Shown: positions 26,257 to 35,370, counted from the stretch's first letter. The stretch: 64,000 nt of DNA from Sphingopyxis yananensis (GCF_020687785.1 NZ_JAJEWI010000005.1:372001-436000), one strand, 5' to 3'. A program made the numbers and translations. The notes: generated by a model not told the origin, from the letters alone.

Positions 26257-27888
26257 TTAGGCGGTGGTTTCCACATTATCTGGCCATGTGATGATGACAT
26301 TCAGCCTGCGTTCTTGGGTGCTGCGCTGCCAATCGCCGCGCAATTGGCGCTGGATGAGCGAGCGAATGAAGTGGGTGCCGAAGCTTTCATGATCCAAATT
26401 GGGCGTCGAGGCGAGGTTGCTTTCGATCCACGAAAGTTGGATTTGACGGTTTTCAAGCGTCCAGTGGATGGCCAAATGTCCGGTTCCCGACAGCGCGCCA
26501 TATTTGATGCTGTTGGTGACAAGCTCGTGAATAATCAGGGCAATGGCTTGGGCGCCTTCGTCGCCCAAATGAATGGGGGGACCGGAAATTTCATCACTCG
26601 CATGGGCTGCGACACCGGCCAATTCCATTTCACGGTGAATGAGGTGAGCGAGGTCGAATGAGGCCACGCCGCCGACAATCATCATTTGTTTTGTGTCGGC
26701 CAAAGCGCGTAGCCGCCCGTCGAAGCGGGTTTCAAATTCTGCCAGATTGGCGCTTTCGCGAATGGTGATCCGCGCCAAGGCACCAATGCGGGCGAAAGCA
26801 TTTTTCAGGCGATGCGCCATTTCGCCGATGATCAATTCCCGATCCTCGGCATGGCGGGCCTTTTCCTCGGCAAGCGCGCGGTAGGCGTCGATACGGCGGC
26901 GTTGGCCTTTGTTTAGGCGCGTGAACAGCAGCGCAATCGCTGTGCCGAATATGAAGATGATGATTGGGCGGCCATAGCGATTGAATTTTTCCTGATAGGA
27001 AACCACCATTTTCCATTCGCGGTCCGCAATGCGGATCGTGGTATGATGGGAGCCCCATGTCATATGGCCGCGTTCATAGATAAGCGGCGCCTTGTCATCG
27101 GTGCCAGCATAAACACGAACGCCCGCAATGCCGGAAAGGGATGGGGCGAGCATGGCAGAGATGAGATCATGAACCAGTATCGGCGCATAAACAAAGGCTT
27201 CCACCGGCTTTTTGGGGAATGATGGCGATGATGGATTACCGTTGCGGCCAGAGCGGGAAGTCGGCGTGGCGGTGCTATCGCGCACGGGAATGAAGAGCAG
27301 AAAGCCTGGTTGCGGGTTTTTCGCGTTTTGGGTTTGAACGAGCGAGACAATGTTGGATGCCGATGCGTTGCCGCTGGTCCATGCACGTTGAATGGCACGG
27401 CGGCGAATAGCTTCGCTATACATGTCAAATCCCAGAGCGCGGCTGTTGGCCATGTCATAGGGTTCGATAAAAGTGATCGGGTAAGCGAGATTGGCGATGG
27501 GGCTGGGCCAAATATGGGCGTCAGGTCCGTAATTGGCGCGGATGCTGGCCAGACGTGATGCCTGATTTTCGGGCGTAGTCGCGGTGATAATGCCGATGCC
27601 TTGAATACCCGTGGACTGCGCATGGGTGTGTATTTTCGCCAAATATTCGCGAATATAGCTGTCGCTGAGAGCGTTATTGTCAGTTTTGCTGAGCAATTTA
27701 TGGGTTAGGTAAAGCGCGCTGACCCCTTCGAGGATGGTCAGCTGGTCATTGAGGCGGCTGGAGACCAAGGCGGATAGGCGATCCACCTGTTCTGCTTCAT
27801 TGGCTTGGCTGAAATAATAATTCGCTGAAGCCGCCGCGAGGGTCCCGAGCAAAATCGCGATCCACACGAGGCGTGAGACGAAAGTCAT
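26257..27888 (-). CDS. CHASE-domain sensor histidine kinase (HWE/HisKA_2 type)
   Basis: A 543-residue membrane kinase. An N-terminal helix (residues ~7-25) and a second helix (~308-325) bracket an extracytoplasmic CHASE domain, visible as GIQGIGI, YPITFIEPYDMANSRALGFDMYSE and RRAIQRA. The kinase core has His359 in GEMAHRLKNAFARIGALA and the N-box HELVTNSIKYGALS, of the HWE/HisKA_2 class that feeds EcfG general stress signalling in alphaproteobacteria. No response regulator adjoins it, so it is an orphan kinase. The ligand is unknown. Confidence 0.9.
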   Translation of the reverse strand: MTFVSRLVWIAILLGTLAAASANYYFSQANEAEQVDRLSALVSSRLNDQLTILEGVSALYLTHKLLSKTDNNALSDSYIREYLAKIHTHAQSTGIQGIGIITATTPENQASRLASIRANYGPDAHIWPSPIANLAYPITFIEPYDMANSRALGFDMYSEAIRRRAIQRAWTSGNASASNIVSLVQTQNAKNPQPGFLLFIPVRDSTATPTSRSGRNGNPSSPSFPKKPVEAFVYAPILVHDLISAMLAPSLSGIAGVRVYAGTDDKAPLIYERGHMTWGSHHTTIRIADREWKMVVSYQEKFNRYGRPIIIFIFGTAIALLFTRLNKGQRRRIDAYRALAEEKARHAEDRELIIGEMAHRLKNAFARIGALARITIRESANLAEFETRFDGRLRALADTKQMMIVGGVASFDLAHLIHREMELAGVAAHASDEISGPPIHLGDEGAQAIALIIHELVTNSIKYGALSGTGHLAIHWTLENRQIQLSWIESNLASTPNLDHESFGTHFIRSLIQRQLRGDWQRSTQERRLNVIITWPDNVETTA

Positions 27889-28184
27889 GAGCGGCGTTTA
27901 TGAGTGGAATGATGGTTTTGGCGACGATAGTCGCTGATATCGATGCGCTTTTTTTGCATTTGCTTCGCTTCCTCTCCCCCGCAACGAGATGTTTCATGGC
28001 TGCGGACGGAAAGCAAGACGCAATCCGTATCGAAATGTCAGGGAATGTATTGGGACGACATGGTTGATGTCGGTTTGGGACCTTTTGTCCTAGGGCTGGA
28101 TATTGGTTCGTTCTTGATTGCAACTTGTTGGACGCGCCCTATGGAATGATGGGGTAGGGATGGGATTGGAGTCTTGGGACGAAT
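27889..28184. other. Divergent intergenic region
   Basis: A 296-base gap between the divergent kinase and DUF983 genes. It should hold both promoters. I saw a run of eight T near 27944 but no paired stem, no EcfG box and no convincing small gene. Nothing further can be supported. Confidence 0.4.
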
Positions 28185-28643
28185 ATGATGGCAACCGAAC
28201 TGAAGGGACGCGATCGCTGGAATTGGGTTTTTGATACGGGATGGCGAGGCGTTTGTCCGCGATGCCACAAGGGCCGAATGTTCAGCCACTGGTTGAAAGT
28301 GGCGGAAACATGCGAGGAATGCGGGCTAGATTATGATTTTGCTGCGCCTGATGACGGTCCGGCCTTTTTCTCTTTATGCTTTGTCGCATTTCCTTTGTTA
28401 TTTTTGATTGTTTGGTTTGAAGTCGCGATTAACCCGCCATGGTGGGTGCATATTTTTGTCTCATTTCCCGTGATGTTGGTACCTTGCTTATTGTGCTTGC
28501 GCCCGATCAAAGGTTGGTTGGTCGCATCGCAATATATTAATCAGGCCCAAGAGGCGGGGACCGGCGCGTTATGGGCTGATTTGCACGCGCGGGCGCGCGG
28601 CGAAGATGAAGAGACGGAACATAAGGAGTCGGCCGAGCATTAG
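28185..28643 (+). CDS. DUF983 family membrane protein
   Basis: A 152-residue protein with an N-terminal zinc-ribbon-like part (GVCPRCHKGRMF and ETCEECGLDYDF, two CxxC pairs). Two membrane helices follow, FFSLCFVAFPLLFLIVWFEV and a second ending LVPCLLCLRPIKG. This is the DUF983 pattern, found widely in alphaproteobacteria near cytochrome oxidase genes. The function is unproven. The tail is charged. It is divergent from the kinase across a 296-base gap. Confidence 0.88.
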   Translation: MMATELKGRDRWNWVFDTGWRGVCPRCHKGRMFSHWLKVAETCEECGLDYDFAAPDDGPAFFSLCFVAFPLLFLIVWFEVAINPPWWVHIFVSFPVMLVPCLLCLRPIKGWLVASQYINQAQEAGTGALWADLHARARGEDEETEHKESAEH

Positions 28644-28726
28644 ATTTGGCAACGCAATACTGCCGCAGCGAATGGCATGAGATAGTGCCTGCGTTGCGGT
28701 GGGGGATGAGGATTAGCGGGACCCGC

Positions 28727-29842
28727 ATGGCCAAGATGATATACCAGCAAAAACGGGTGGTGATTGGCGCATTCAGCGTGGGACTATTGGGCCTGTTGGC
28801 GGGATGCGGCGGGAAGCCGCCGCTGCGCACCATGGCCTGTGTGGACGCGCCGCCGCTGGAGATTGCGACGAGCGCGGATGGCACGACCCAAAGTGCGCAA
28901 TTTTCGGTGCTGACTTATAATTTGGAAGGCCTGCCATGGCCGGCGCGCGGTGGGCGTAAGCCATATTTGCAGGAAATCGGGGCGCGTCTGGCCGCGATGA
29001 ATGCGCAAGGCAATGCGCCGGATATTGTTTTGTTTCAGGAAATGTTCAGCGCATCGGCCAAAAAAGCCGTGGCGGCGAGCGGATATGGTGCGATTGCGCC
29101 GGGGCCGCGCCGTGTGAGTTCGCCAGAGGATGGGCCGGAGCGCAAATTGTCGGGCAAGTCGAAGCCGTTGAAGGGCGAAATTGGGTTGCGGGTGCTGGGC
29201 AGCGGATTGTCGATTGCCAGCCGATATCCGATTATTGAGCGTGACCGCGAAGCCTTTGGCCGCAAAGCCTGTGCGGGTTTTGATTGTTTGGCGAACAAGG
29301 GCGTGATGATGGCCCGTGTCTATTTCCCTGGGGTGCCGTTGCCAGTAGATTTTTATAATAGTCATATGAATGCGCGCGGTGCATCAAAGGTACCGGAAAA
29401 GCGCAATTTGGAAGCGCATCAGCGCCAAGTGGAAATGGCGTCGGCTTTTATCGCGGATACGAGCGATGATGATATTGCGCTGATTTTTGGCGGCGATTTT
29501 AATATGCGCCATTCTGAATCGCGGTGGGAGGGGTTTTCCCAATATCATCCGCTGAATTTGGTACATGGATATTGTATTTCCGAACCGGATCGGTGTGATG
29601 TGGCGATGTCATGGGATGGTGACGAGCCGTGGATGGATACGCAGGATTTGCAGTTTTTTTCTGATGGGCAAAAGATGGATATCCGGCCGATCAGGGTAGA
29701 AGCGATGTTTGATGGTGGGCCGAGTGGGCCGCGATTGTCCGATCATGACGGGTTTAAAGTTACGTATGAAATTCAATGGCCTGTGAATCTGTCTGAGCAA
29801 AGCAATGTAGCGTATATGGTGAATTCATATTGCAAAAAATAA
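28727..29842 (+). CDS. Endonuclease/exonuclease/phosphatase family lipoprotein
   Basis: A 371-residue protein. ATG 28727 gives a lipoprotein signal, MAKMIYQQKRVVIGAFSVGLLGLLAGC, with lipobox LLAGC. The mature part is an EEP-fold phosphodiesterase: LTYNLEGLPWPARGG (metal Asn), DIVLFQEMF (metal Glu), FYNSHMNARG, IFGGDFNMRHSE (catalytic Asp/Asn) and LSDHDGFKV (catalytic His). The fold is shared by sphingomyelinases, inositol phosphatases and DNases; the substrate is unknown. It would be anchored in the outer membrane or periplasm. It is the last gene before the GTA cluster. Confidence 0.88.
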   Translation: MAKMIYQQKRVVIGAFSVGLLGLLAGCGGKPPLRTMACVDAPPLEIATSADGTTQSAQFSVLTYNLEGLPWPARGGRKPYLQEIGARLAAMNAQGNAPDIVLFQEMFSASAKKAVAASGYGAIAPGPRRVSSPEDGPERKLSGKSKPLKGEIGLRVLGSGLSIASRYPIIERDREAFGRKACAGFDCLANKGVMMARVYFPGVPLPVDFYNSHMNARGASKVPEKRNLEAHQRQVEMASAFIADTSDDDIALIFGGDFNMRHSESRWEGFSQYHPLNLVHGYCISEPDRCDVAMSWDGDEPWMDTQDLQFFSDGQKMDIRPIRVEAMFDGGPSGPRLSDHDGFKVTYEIQWPVNLSEQSNVAYMVNSYCKK

Positions 29843-29861
29843 CCATATAGGTAAAAATTGA

Positions 29862-29890
29862 TTGACATCGTCACGCTGTTGTGGCAGATA
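29862..29890 (+). promoter_or_regulatory. Candidate promoter ahead of the GTA cluster
   Basis: TTGACA at 29862-29867, a 17-base spacer, then CAGATA at 29885-29890. The -35 is a perfect sigma-70-type hexamer and the -10 is poor, as expected for a promoter that needs an activator. It is the only promoter-like element in the 127-base gap before g1. Confidence 0.4.
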
Positions 29891-29916
29891 GAAAACAACA
29901 TCGAAAATTGTGTCTA

Positions 29917-29949
29917 GGGCCGACGCGGCAACGCGTTTCGGCCCTTTTT
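29917..29949 (+). terminator. Hairpin with T-run just upstream of GTA g1
   Basis: GGGCCGA-CGCG pairs with CGCG-TT-TCGGCCC around GCAA, followed by TTTTT. It ends about 20 bases before the g1 start. It either terminates the exonuclease-family gene (75 bases past its stop) or acts as an attenuator for the GTA transcript, because it lies downstream of the candidate GTA promoter. Confidence 0.7.
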
Positions 29950-29969
29950 ATTTGGGGAGCGCAGCGGCG

Positions 29970-30845
29970 ATGGGCGTAGAACGAAAGGCCGGTGCAAGGG
30001 GGATGGTGGGTTCGGCGGGACTGAAATGTGATACGCCGCCAACTGGGGCGGACGCGAGCCAGAGACATGGGGCTGGCGTGGTTGGTGATAGGGTGGCGGT
30101 GCGTCGGGGCGTTGTAGGGCGCCGCAGCGCGGCGGGACGCGGGACGGCCAAGGTGAGTTCGCGGCCCAACAAACGGCAGATGGTCGCTTTTCTAGATGCG
30201 TTGGCGGAATCGTCGAACATTACGGCGTCGGCGCGGGCGGCCGGGTTGCCGAGCAATAGCTTTTATCGCGAGCGGCGGCGCAATGCGGATTTTGCGGCCC
30301 AGTGGCACGATGCCTTGTGCGAGGGCTTTGTGCGGTTGGAGGCGGAGTTGTTGGCGGATGCTTTGGTTCAGCCTTCGGCACTGGTGAAGGACGCGACGTT
30401 GAAGGCGCGGGCGCAGAAATATCGGCTGGGGTTGGCCTTGTTGGCGGCGCACCGTGCGGCGGTGCGGGGGATTGGAAGACGAACGGGGCGGGGCGCCGAT
30501 CATGGAGCGTGGCGGCATGATGTGGCGGCGGGCGTGGCTGCACCGTCTGGGCAAGCGCGGCAGCGTTTGGCGGAGAAGCTGCGTAATGTGCAGGCTCGGG
30601 CGCGTGTTGATGGGGCCGAGCAGGCGCTAGGCAGCGGCGCGGGTGAGGGGGCGTGCGACGATTTGATGGGCGACCTTTCTGGCGATTTGGGTGCGCGACC
30701 AAGCGGTGCTTTGGGTGGCATATCGTCCGACCATGGGATGGGCAGCTTGGGTGACAGCGTGGGGGATGGCGTGTTGAGCGTCGCGGATCAGGCGGGTGAG
30801 GATGCGGCGGAGCCGAGCGGCTTGGGCTGGGATGACGCCCTATGA
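29970..30845 (+). CDS. GTA g1-like terminase small subunit
   Basis: A 291-residue protein. The central part (residues ~60-160) looks like a small terminase: RQMVAFLDALAESSNITASARAAG, an HTH-like recruitment helix, then SFYRERRRNADFAAQWHDAL. The first ~60 residues are basic and Gly-rich. The last ~100 are Gly/Ser/Asp-rich, with low-complexity stretches such as GDLSGDLGARPSGALGG. R. capsulatus g1 is about a third of this length, so the tails are unusual. ATG 29970 follows GGGGAG. The stop overlaps g2 by ATGA. The call is by position and motif. Confidence 0.72.
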   Translation: MGVERKAGARGMVGSAGLKCDTPPTGADASQRHGAGVVGDRVAVRRGVVGRRSAAGRGTAKVSSRPNKRQMVAFLDALAESSNITASARAAGLPSNSFYRERRRNADFAAQWHDALCEGFVRLEAELLADALVQPSALVKDATLKARAQKYRLGLALLAAHRAAVRGIGRRTGRGADHGAWRHDVAAGVAAPSGQARQRLAEKLRNVQARARVDGAEQALGSGAGEGACDDLMGDLSGDLGARPSGALGGISSDHGMGSLGDSVGDGVLSVADQAGEDAAEPSGLGWDDAL

Positions 30846-32146
30846 TGCATGTCAGCGATTGGGCGAAGGAGACGCCGGAGGCGCTGGAGGCATGGCTGGC
30901 GCGACTGAATGAGGCGGAAGCGGCAGAATATTTGGCGAACTGGGCCTGTTGGCGGCGGGCAGATCAGGTGCCGCCGGAGGGTGATTGGCATGTGTGGTTG
31001 CTGTTGGCGGGGCGCGGATTTGGCAAGACGCGGACGGGTGCGGAGTGGGTGCGCGATTTTGCAGAGACGCGCCCGAGCGGACGAATTGCCTTGGTGGGCG
31101 CGTCATTGAACGAAGCGCGGCAGGTGATGGTGGAAGGCGAGAGCGGATTGTTGGCGATTGCTGGCCCTGCCATGCGGCCAAGCTATGAGAGTAGTTTGCG
31201 GCGCGTGACTTGGCCGAATGGCGCGGTGGCGACGCTTTATTCCGCCGCCGAGCCGGAGGGGCTGCGCGGGCCGGAGCATGAGGCGGCGTGGTGCGACGAA
31301 ATTGCCAAATGGCCGCAGGCGGAAGCGGCTTGGGATAATTTGATGCTGACCATGCGCATTGGCGCAAGGCCGCGTGTGGTGGCGACGACGACGCCGCGCG
31401 CGGTGGCGTTGGTGCGGCGGTTGATGGCCGAAGACGGCGTGGCGGTGACGCGGGGGGCGACCGAGGCCAATCGGCATAATTTGTCCGCGCCGTGGCTGGC
31501 GACGATGGAGCGGCTTTATGCCGGAACGCGGACGGGGCGGCAGGAATTGGCCGGTGAGATGCTGGAGGATGTTGAAGGGGCTTTGTGGACGCGGGAGCGG
31601 CTGGACGGGGTGCGCGTGGCGGATGTTGATAAGCCGGTGCGCGTGGTGATCGGCGTGGACCCGCCCGCGACCAGCACAGGGGACGCGTGCGGGATTGTGG
31701 TGGCGGCCTTGCTGCGGGATGGCAAATTGGCGGTGCTGGAAGATGCCAGTGTGGAGAAAGCGGCCCCGATGATCTGGGCGCAAGCAGTGGCGAGCGCGGC
31801 GGCGCGTTGGGGCGCGGACCGGATTGTGGCGGAAAGCAATATGGGCGGCGAGATGGTGTTGGCGGTGCTGGCCCAAGCAGATGTCACCTTACCGATGGTC
31901 GCGGCGCGGGCCGTTGTGGGTAAGGCGCGTCGGGCGGAACCGGTAGCCTTGGCCTATGAGCGGGGGCAGGTGGTGCATGTTGGGCGCTTTGCGCGGCTGG
32001 AAGATGAATTATGCGGATTGCAGGTCGGCGGCGGATATGCGGGGCCCGGGCGATCGCCAGACCGCGCGGATGCCTGTGTATGGGCGCTGGCGGAGTTGCT
32101 GGGCGCGGTGAGCGGTGGGCGAGAGCCGATGGTGCGGCGGGTGTGA
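30842..32146 (+). CDS. GTA g2, terminase large subunit (DNA-packaging motor)
   Basis: A 434-residue terminase ATPase-nuclease. Walker A is LAGRGFGKT (residues 56-63) and the Walker B-like stretch is EAAWCDEIAKW. The RNase-H-like nuclease Asp/Glu residues lie in IGVDPPATSTGDACG, RIVAESNMGGEMV and SPDRADACVWAL. It pumps host DNA into GTA heads by the headful mechanism. It is one of the most conserved GTA genes and overlaps g1 by ATGA. Confidence 0.95.
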   Translation: MMHVSDWAKETPEALEAWLARLNEAEAAEYLANWACWRRADQVPPEGDWHVWLLLAGRGFGKTRTGAEWVRDFAETRPSGRIALVGASLNEARQVMVEGESGLLAIAGPAMRPSYESSLRRVTWPNGAVATLYSAAEPEGLRGPEHEAAWCDEIAKWPQAEAAWDNLMLTMRIGARPRVVATTTPRAVALVRRLMAEDGVAVTRGATEANRHNLSAPWLATMERLYAGTRTGRQELAGEMLEDVEGALWTRERLDGVRVADVDKPVRVVIGVDPPATSTGDACGIVVAALLRDGKLAVLEDASVEKAAPMIWAQAVASAAARWGADRIVAESNMGGEMVLAVLAQADVTLPMVAARAVVGKARRAEPVALAYERGQVVHVGRFARLEDELCGLQVGGGYAGPGRSPDRADACVWALAELLGAVSGGREPMVRRV

Positions 32147-32184
32147 GCGCATAACCCAATAGGGCGATAATCTGGAGAAATAAG

Positions 32185-33303
32185 ATGAACTGGTTTGGCC
32201 GGAAGGCCGTGCAGCATGCTGCACGGCCTGCTTTGTCGCGTGTCTATGGCGGGTGGGCGGCGCCTGCTGCTTTGAGCTGGGATGGCGAGGTGCGCGAGGG
32301 ATATTTGGAAAATGCCATTGTGCAGCGATCGGTGCGCTTGGTGGCGGAAGCGGTGGGGGCCGCGCCGCTGACTTGTTGTCAGGACCGTGCGGCGGGGCTG
32401 ATTGGGGCGACCAGTGCGGGGCAGGGGTTGTTGGAGACGCTGGCGGCGCATGTGATGCTGCATGGCAATGCTTATGTGCAGATTTTGCCGGATGCTAGCG
32501 GCGAGCCAGCGGAATTATTTGCACTGCGTCCCGACCGTGTGAGCGTGGAGGCCGATGGGCAGGGCTGGCCCGAGGCCTATCGATATAAAGCTGGCGGACA
32601 GGCGGCGATTTTGCCCGCGCTGGATGGTGCGGGGCGCACGGCGGTGATTCATATACGCGGATTTCATCCGTTGGATGACCATTATGGTGCGGGATGTTTG
32701 GGGGCCGCGAGGGGCGCGATTGCGGCGCATAATGCAGCGGCGCGCTGGAATAAAGCGTTGTTGGATAATGCGGCGCGGCCGTCGGGAGCGCTGGTGCATG
32801 ACCCCGGCGACAAGGGATTGCCGTTGGCGGCGGACCAGATTGAGCGATTGCGCGAGGAATTGGCCGAGAGTTTTGCGGGCGGGCATAATGCGGGGCGGCC
32901 CTTGTTGTTGGAGGGCGGGTTGAAATGGCAGCCGCTGAGCCTGTCGCCCGCTGACATGGATTTTCTGGAATTAAAGCATAGCGCGGCGCGGGAAATTGCC
33001 ATGGCCTTTGGCGTGCCGCCGATGTTGCTGGGACTGCCGGGGGATGCGACCTATGCCAATTATCGCGAGGCCAACCGTGCTTTGTGGCGGCTGACGGTGT
33101 TGCCGCTGGCGACCAAGATTTTGAACGCCATTGCCGAAGGATTGTCGCCGACGTTGGGGGCGATGACGTTGCGGGTTGATTTGGACCAAGTGCCAGCCTT
33201 GGCGGGGGATCGCATGGCCTTGTGGCGCGAAGTGTCGGCGGCGGACTGGTTGAGCGCCGAGGAGAAAAAGGTGCTGTTGGGGTTGGATGTGCGCGGGGGT
33301 TGA
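32185..33303 (+). CDS. GTA g3, portal protein
   Basis: A 372-residue HK97-type portal. It shows AIVQRSVRLVAEAVGAAPLT, HVMLHGNAYVQI, the LHP-like IHIRGFHPLDDHYGAG, and the clip/wing region DFLELKHSAAREIAMAFGVPP followed by NYREANRALWRLTVLP. The portal is the dodecameric DNA gate at one capsid vertex, binding the terminase and the head-tail connector. The start is ATG 32185. It is 38 bases downstream of the large terminase. Confidence 0.95.
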   Translation: MNWFGRKAVQHAARPALSRVYGGWAAPAALSWDGEVREGYLENAIVQRSVRLVAEAVGAAPLTCCQDRAAGLIGATSAGQGLLETLAAHVMLHGNAYVQILPDASGEPAELFALRPDRVSVEADGQGWPEAYRYKAGGQAAILPALDGAGRTAVIHIRGFHPLDDHYGAGCLGAARGAIAAHNAAARWNKALLDNAARPSGALVHDPGDKGLPLAADQIERLREELAESFAGGHNAGRPLLLEGGLKWQPLSLSPADMDFLELKHSAAREIAMAFGVPPMLLGLPGDATYANYREANRALWRLTVLPLATKILNAIAEGLSPTLGAMTLRVDLDQVPALAGDRMALWREVSAADWLSAEEKKVLLGLDVRGG

Positions 33304-33365
33304 GCGGTGCGTTGAGCAGCGCGCGCTGCGGGTAGGCGCGCGGCGGCGATAAGCGAGAGGATAGC

Positions 33366-33680
33366 ATGATGGATGAGCAAGAGACGCTGGCGCAATTGGT
33401 GGCGCTGGCGGGCGATGTCGCGCCTGTGCAGCAGGCGGGTTTGCGCGCGATGATTGAGGAAGCGAGCGAATTGGGAGCGCGGCGGGCGTTGGCGCGGCTG
33501 GGCTTGGCGGATGAAGCAGCGCGCGAGGATATTGGCGATTTGCGCCAATTGTTGGAGGCGTGGCGGGATGCCAAGCGCAGCGCATGGACCGCCGCCGTGG
33601 AATGGACGGTGCGCGGGGCCTTGGCGGTGCTGGTGGTGGGCTTGGCGGTGAAATTGGGCTTGCCGGGGTTGCTGCGGTGA
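33366..33680 (+). CDS. GTA g3.5-like small membrane-associated protein (DUF6127-type)
   Basis: A 104-residue protein with an amphipathic helical N-terminal half rich in Ala, Glu and Arg and one C-terminal hydrophobic helix (AVEWTVRGALAVLVVGLAVKL). It occupies the position of R. capsulatus g3.5 between portal and protease. The role is unknown. The stop overlaps the g4 GTG start, so it is coupled to the protease gene. Confidence 0.75.
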   Translation: MMDEQETLAQLVALAGDVAPVQQAGLRAMIEEASELGARRALARLGLADEAAREDIGDLRQLLEAWRDAKRSAWTAAVEWTVRGALAVLVVGLAVKLGLPGLLR

Positions 33681-34111
33681 AGGGGGCTGCGGGGGCTGGG
33701 GTTGCGACTGCGGCGGTGCGCTTTGCGGGATATGCGTCGGTGTTCGACCATGTGGACCGAGGCGGGGATGTCGTGCGGCGCGGGGCCTTTGCGGACAGTT
33801 TGAAGCGCGCCGGAAAAGTCCCCCTGCTGTGGCAGCACCGGAGCCAGCACAGCATCGGTTTTATTGAAAAATTGGAAGAAGATCAGCGCGGTTTGCGGGT
33901 GGTGGGATGTGTGACCCACCCCGCCGCCGCCGCGATGGTGAAGCGCGGGGCGCTGAGCGGGCTGAGCTTTGGATATCGGGTGACGGCGGCGCGGGGCGGC
34001 GGCGCGGGACCGAGGGAGCTGATGACGTTGGATTTGGCTGAGGTGAGTTTGGTGGCCCAGCCGATGCAGCCCTTGGCGCGTGTGATTGCAGTGGATTTCA
34101 ACGAGGAGTGA
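33677..34111 (+). CDS. GTA g4, HK97-family prohead protease
   Basis: A 144-residue serine protease that trims capsid subunits during head maturation. It shows RFAGYASVFDHVDRGGDVVRRGAF, the catalytic His in VPLLWQHRSQ (His54), and the catalytic Ser in RGALSGLSFGYR. The start is GTG 33677, overlapping the g3.5 stop as GTGA; the longer upstream frame is a shadow. It directly precedes the capsid gene as in other HK97-type modules. Confidence 0.93.
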   Translation: MKGAAGAGVATAAVRFAGYASVFDHVDRGGDVVRRGAFADSLKRAGKVPLLWQHRSQHSIGFIEKLEEDQRGLRVVGCVTHPAAAAMVKRGALSGLSFGYRVTAARGGGAGPRELMTLDLAEVSLVAQPMQPLARVIAVDFNEE

Positions 34112-34118
34112 CGGGACG

Positions 34119-35270
34119 ATGACAGGTGCGATGGAAGTGAAAGCCGATATGTTGGAGCAAGCATTTGATGCCGTGGCGGCCGCGGATGCGGTGGAGGAAT
34201 TGAAGCAGACGGTCGCATCGCTGAAAATACAGGTCGATGCGCAGGCGGTGGCGGCGTCGCGTTTGCCGCTGGACGGCGCGAAGTCGGTGCAAGCGGGGGG
34301 CGCGGTGCGCAGCCAATTTGTCGAGCGTTATTTGCGGCGCGGTGTGGAAAGCGGCGTGGAGATGAAGGCGTTGGAGGCCGTGACGGGCGGTGATGGCGGC
34401 TATGCCGTGCCGCGCGAGATTGACGGCGAAATTGCCGCCACGCTGCGGAGCTTGTCGCCCATTCGCGCCATTTCGCAGGTGGTGCAGACGGGCAGCAGCG
34501 GATATCGCAAATTGCTGGCCCATGGTGCGACGGGGGCGAGCTGGGTCGGCGAAGCAGGGGCGCGGCCGGAGACGGCAACACGGGACTTTGCCGAGATTAT
34601 TCCATCTTTTGGTGAGCTATATGCCAATCCGGCGGCGACGCAGTTGATGCTGGATGATGCCATGTTCAATATTGAACATTGGTTGGCCGAGGAAATTGGC
34701 CGTGAATTTGCGGTGGCGGAAGGTGCGGCCTTTGTGAACGGCAATGGCACCAACAAGCCCAAAGGGTTTTTAACCTATGGCGTGTCGGCGCTGGCGGATG
34801 CGGCGCGGACCTTTGGCGAGTTGCAATTTGTGATTAGCGGCGCGGCGGGTGGTTTTGCCAGTTCCAGCCCCGAGGATAAGTTGATTGAATTGGTTCATGC
34901 GCTGCGTCCCCCCTATCGCCAAGGGGCGTGCTGGGTGATGAATAGCGATACATTGGCGCGTATTCGCAAATTTAAGACCAGTGATGGGCAGTTTATTTGG
35001 CAGCCCGGATTGGTGGAGGGGCAGGCCGCGACGTTGCTGGGTTATCCGGTGGTGGAAGCCGAGGATATGCCGGCGGTTGCTGCCAACAGCCTGTCGATTG
35101 CTTTTGGTAATTTCCGTTCCGGTTATTTGATCGCGGATCGGGGGGAAACCCGCATCTTGCGCGATCCGTTCAGCAATAAGCCCTATGTTCATTTTTACGC
35201 GACCAAGCGTGTGGGCGGCGGCGTGGTCGATAGCAATGCCATTAAGTTGATGAAATTTGCTGCGAGTTGA
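34119..35270 (+). CDS. GTA g5, major capsid protein (HK97 fold)
   Basis: A 383-residue capsid protein. The N-terminal ~100 residues are a helical delta/scaffold domain (EELKQTVASLKIQVDAQ). The protease should remove it near the Gly/Ala-rich GGAVRSQFVERYLRRG. The core shows GGYAVPREIDGEIAATLRSLSPIR, GEAGARPET, NIEHWLAEEIGREFAVAEGAAFVNGNG and the C-terminal GDFRSGY-like NFRSGYLIADRGETRILRDPF. ATG 34119 follows GAGGAG. A perfect hairpin lies after the stop. Confidence 0.96.
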   Translation: MTGAMEVKADMLEQAFDAVAAADAVEELKQTVASLKIQVDAQAVAASRLPLDGAKSVQAGGAVRSQFVERYLRRGVESGVEMKALEAVTGGDGGYAVPREIDGEIAATLRSLSPIRAISQVVQTGSSGYRKLLAHGATGASWVGEAGARPETATRDFAEIIPSFGELYANPAATQLMLDDAMFNIEHWLAEEIGREFAVAEGAAFVNGNGTNKPKGFLTYGVSALADAARTFGELQFVISGAAGGFASSSPEDKLIELVHALRPPYRQGACWVMNSDTLARIRKFKTSDGQFIWQPGLVEGQAATLLGYPVVEAEDMPAVAANSLSIAFGNFRSGYLIADRGETRILRDPFSNKPYVHFYATKRVGGGVVDSNAIKLMKFAAS

Positions 35271-35300
35271 TGGTCAGAAAATTTGAAGACTGAGGGGTGA

Positions 35301-35337
35301 TGGCAAAACGGGGGCGGATGAGGCCCCCGTTTTGCCA
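35301..35337 (+). terminator. Perfect 15-bp hairpin after the capsid gene
   Basis: TGGCAAAACGGGGGC (35301-35315) and GCCCCCGTTTTGCCA (35323-35337) pair without mismatch around a 7-base loop. The inner GGGGGC/GCCCCCG stem followed by TTTT has terminator form, and the outer A/T pairs extend it. It lies 31 bases after the g5 stop and 34 before g6, so it may be a partial terminator or 3' stabiliser that raises capsid mRNA relative to tail genes. Confidence 0.75.
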
Positions 35338-35370
35338 TGGGCGAGAGGCGAGGCGGGAAAGGACGGCGGG

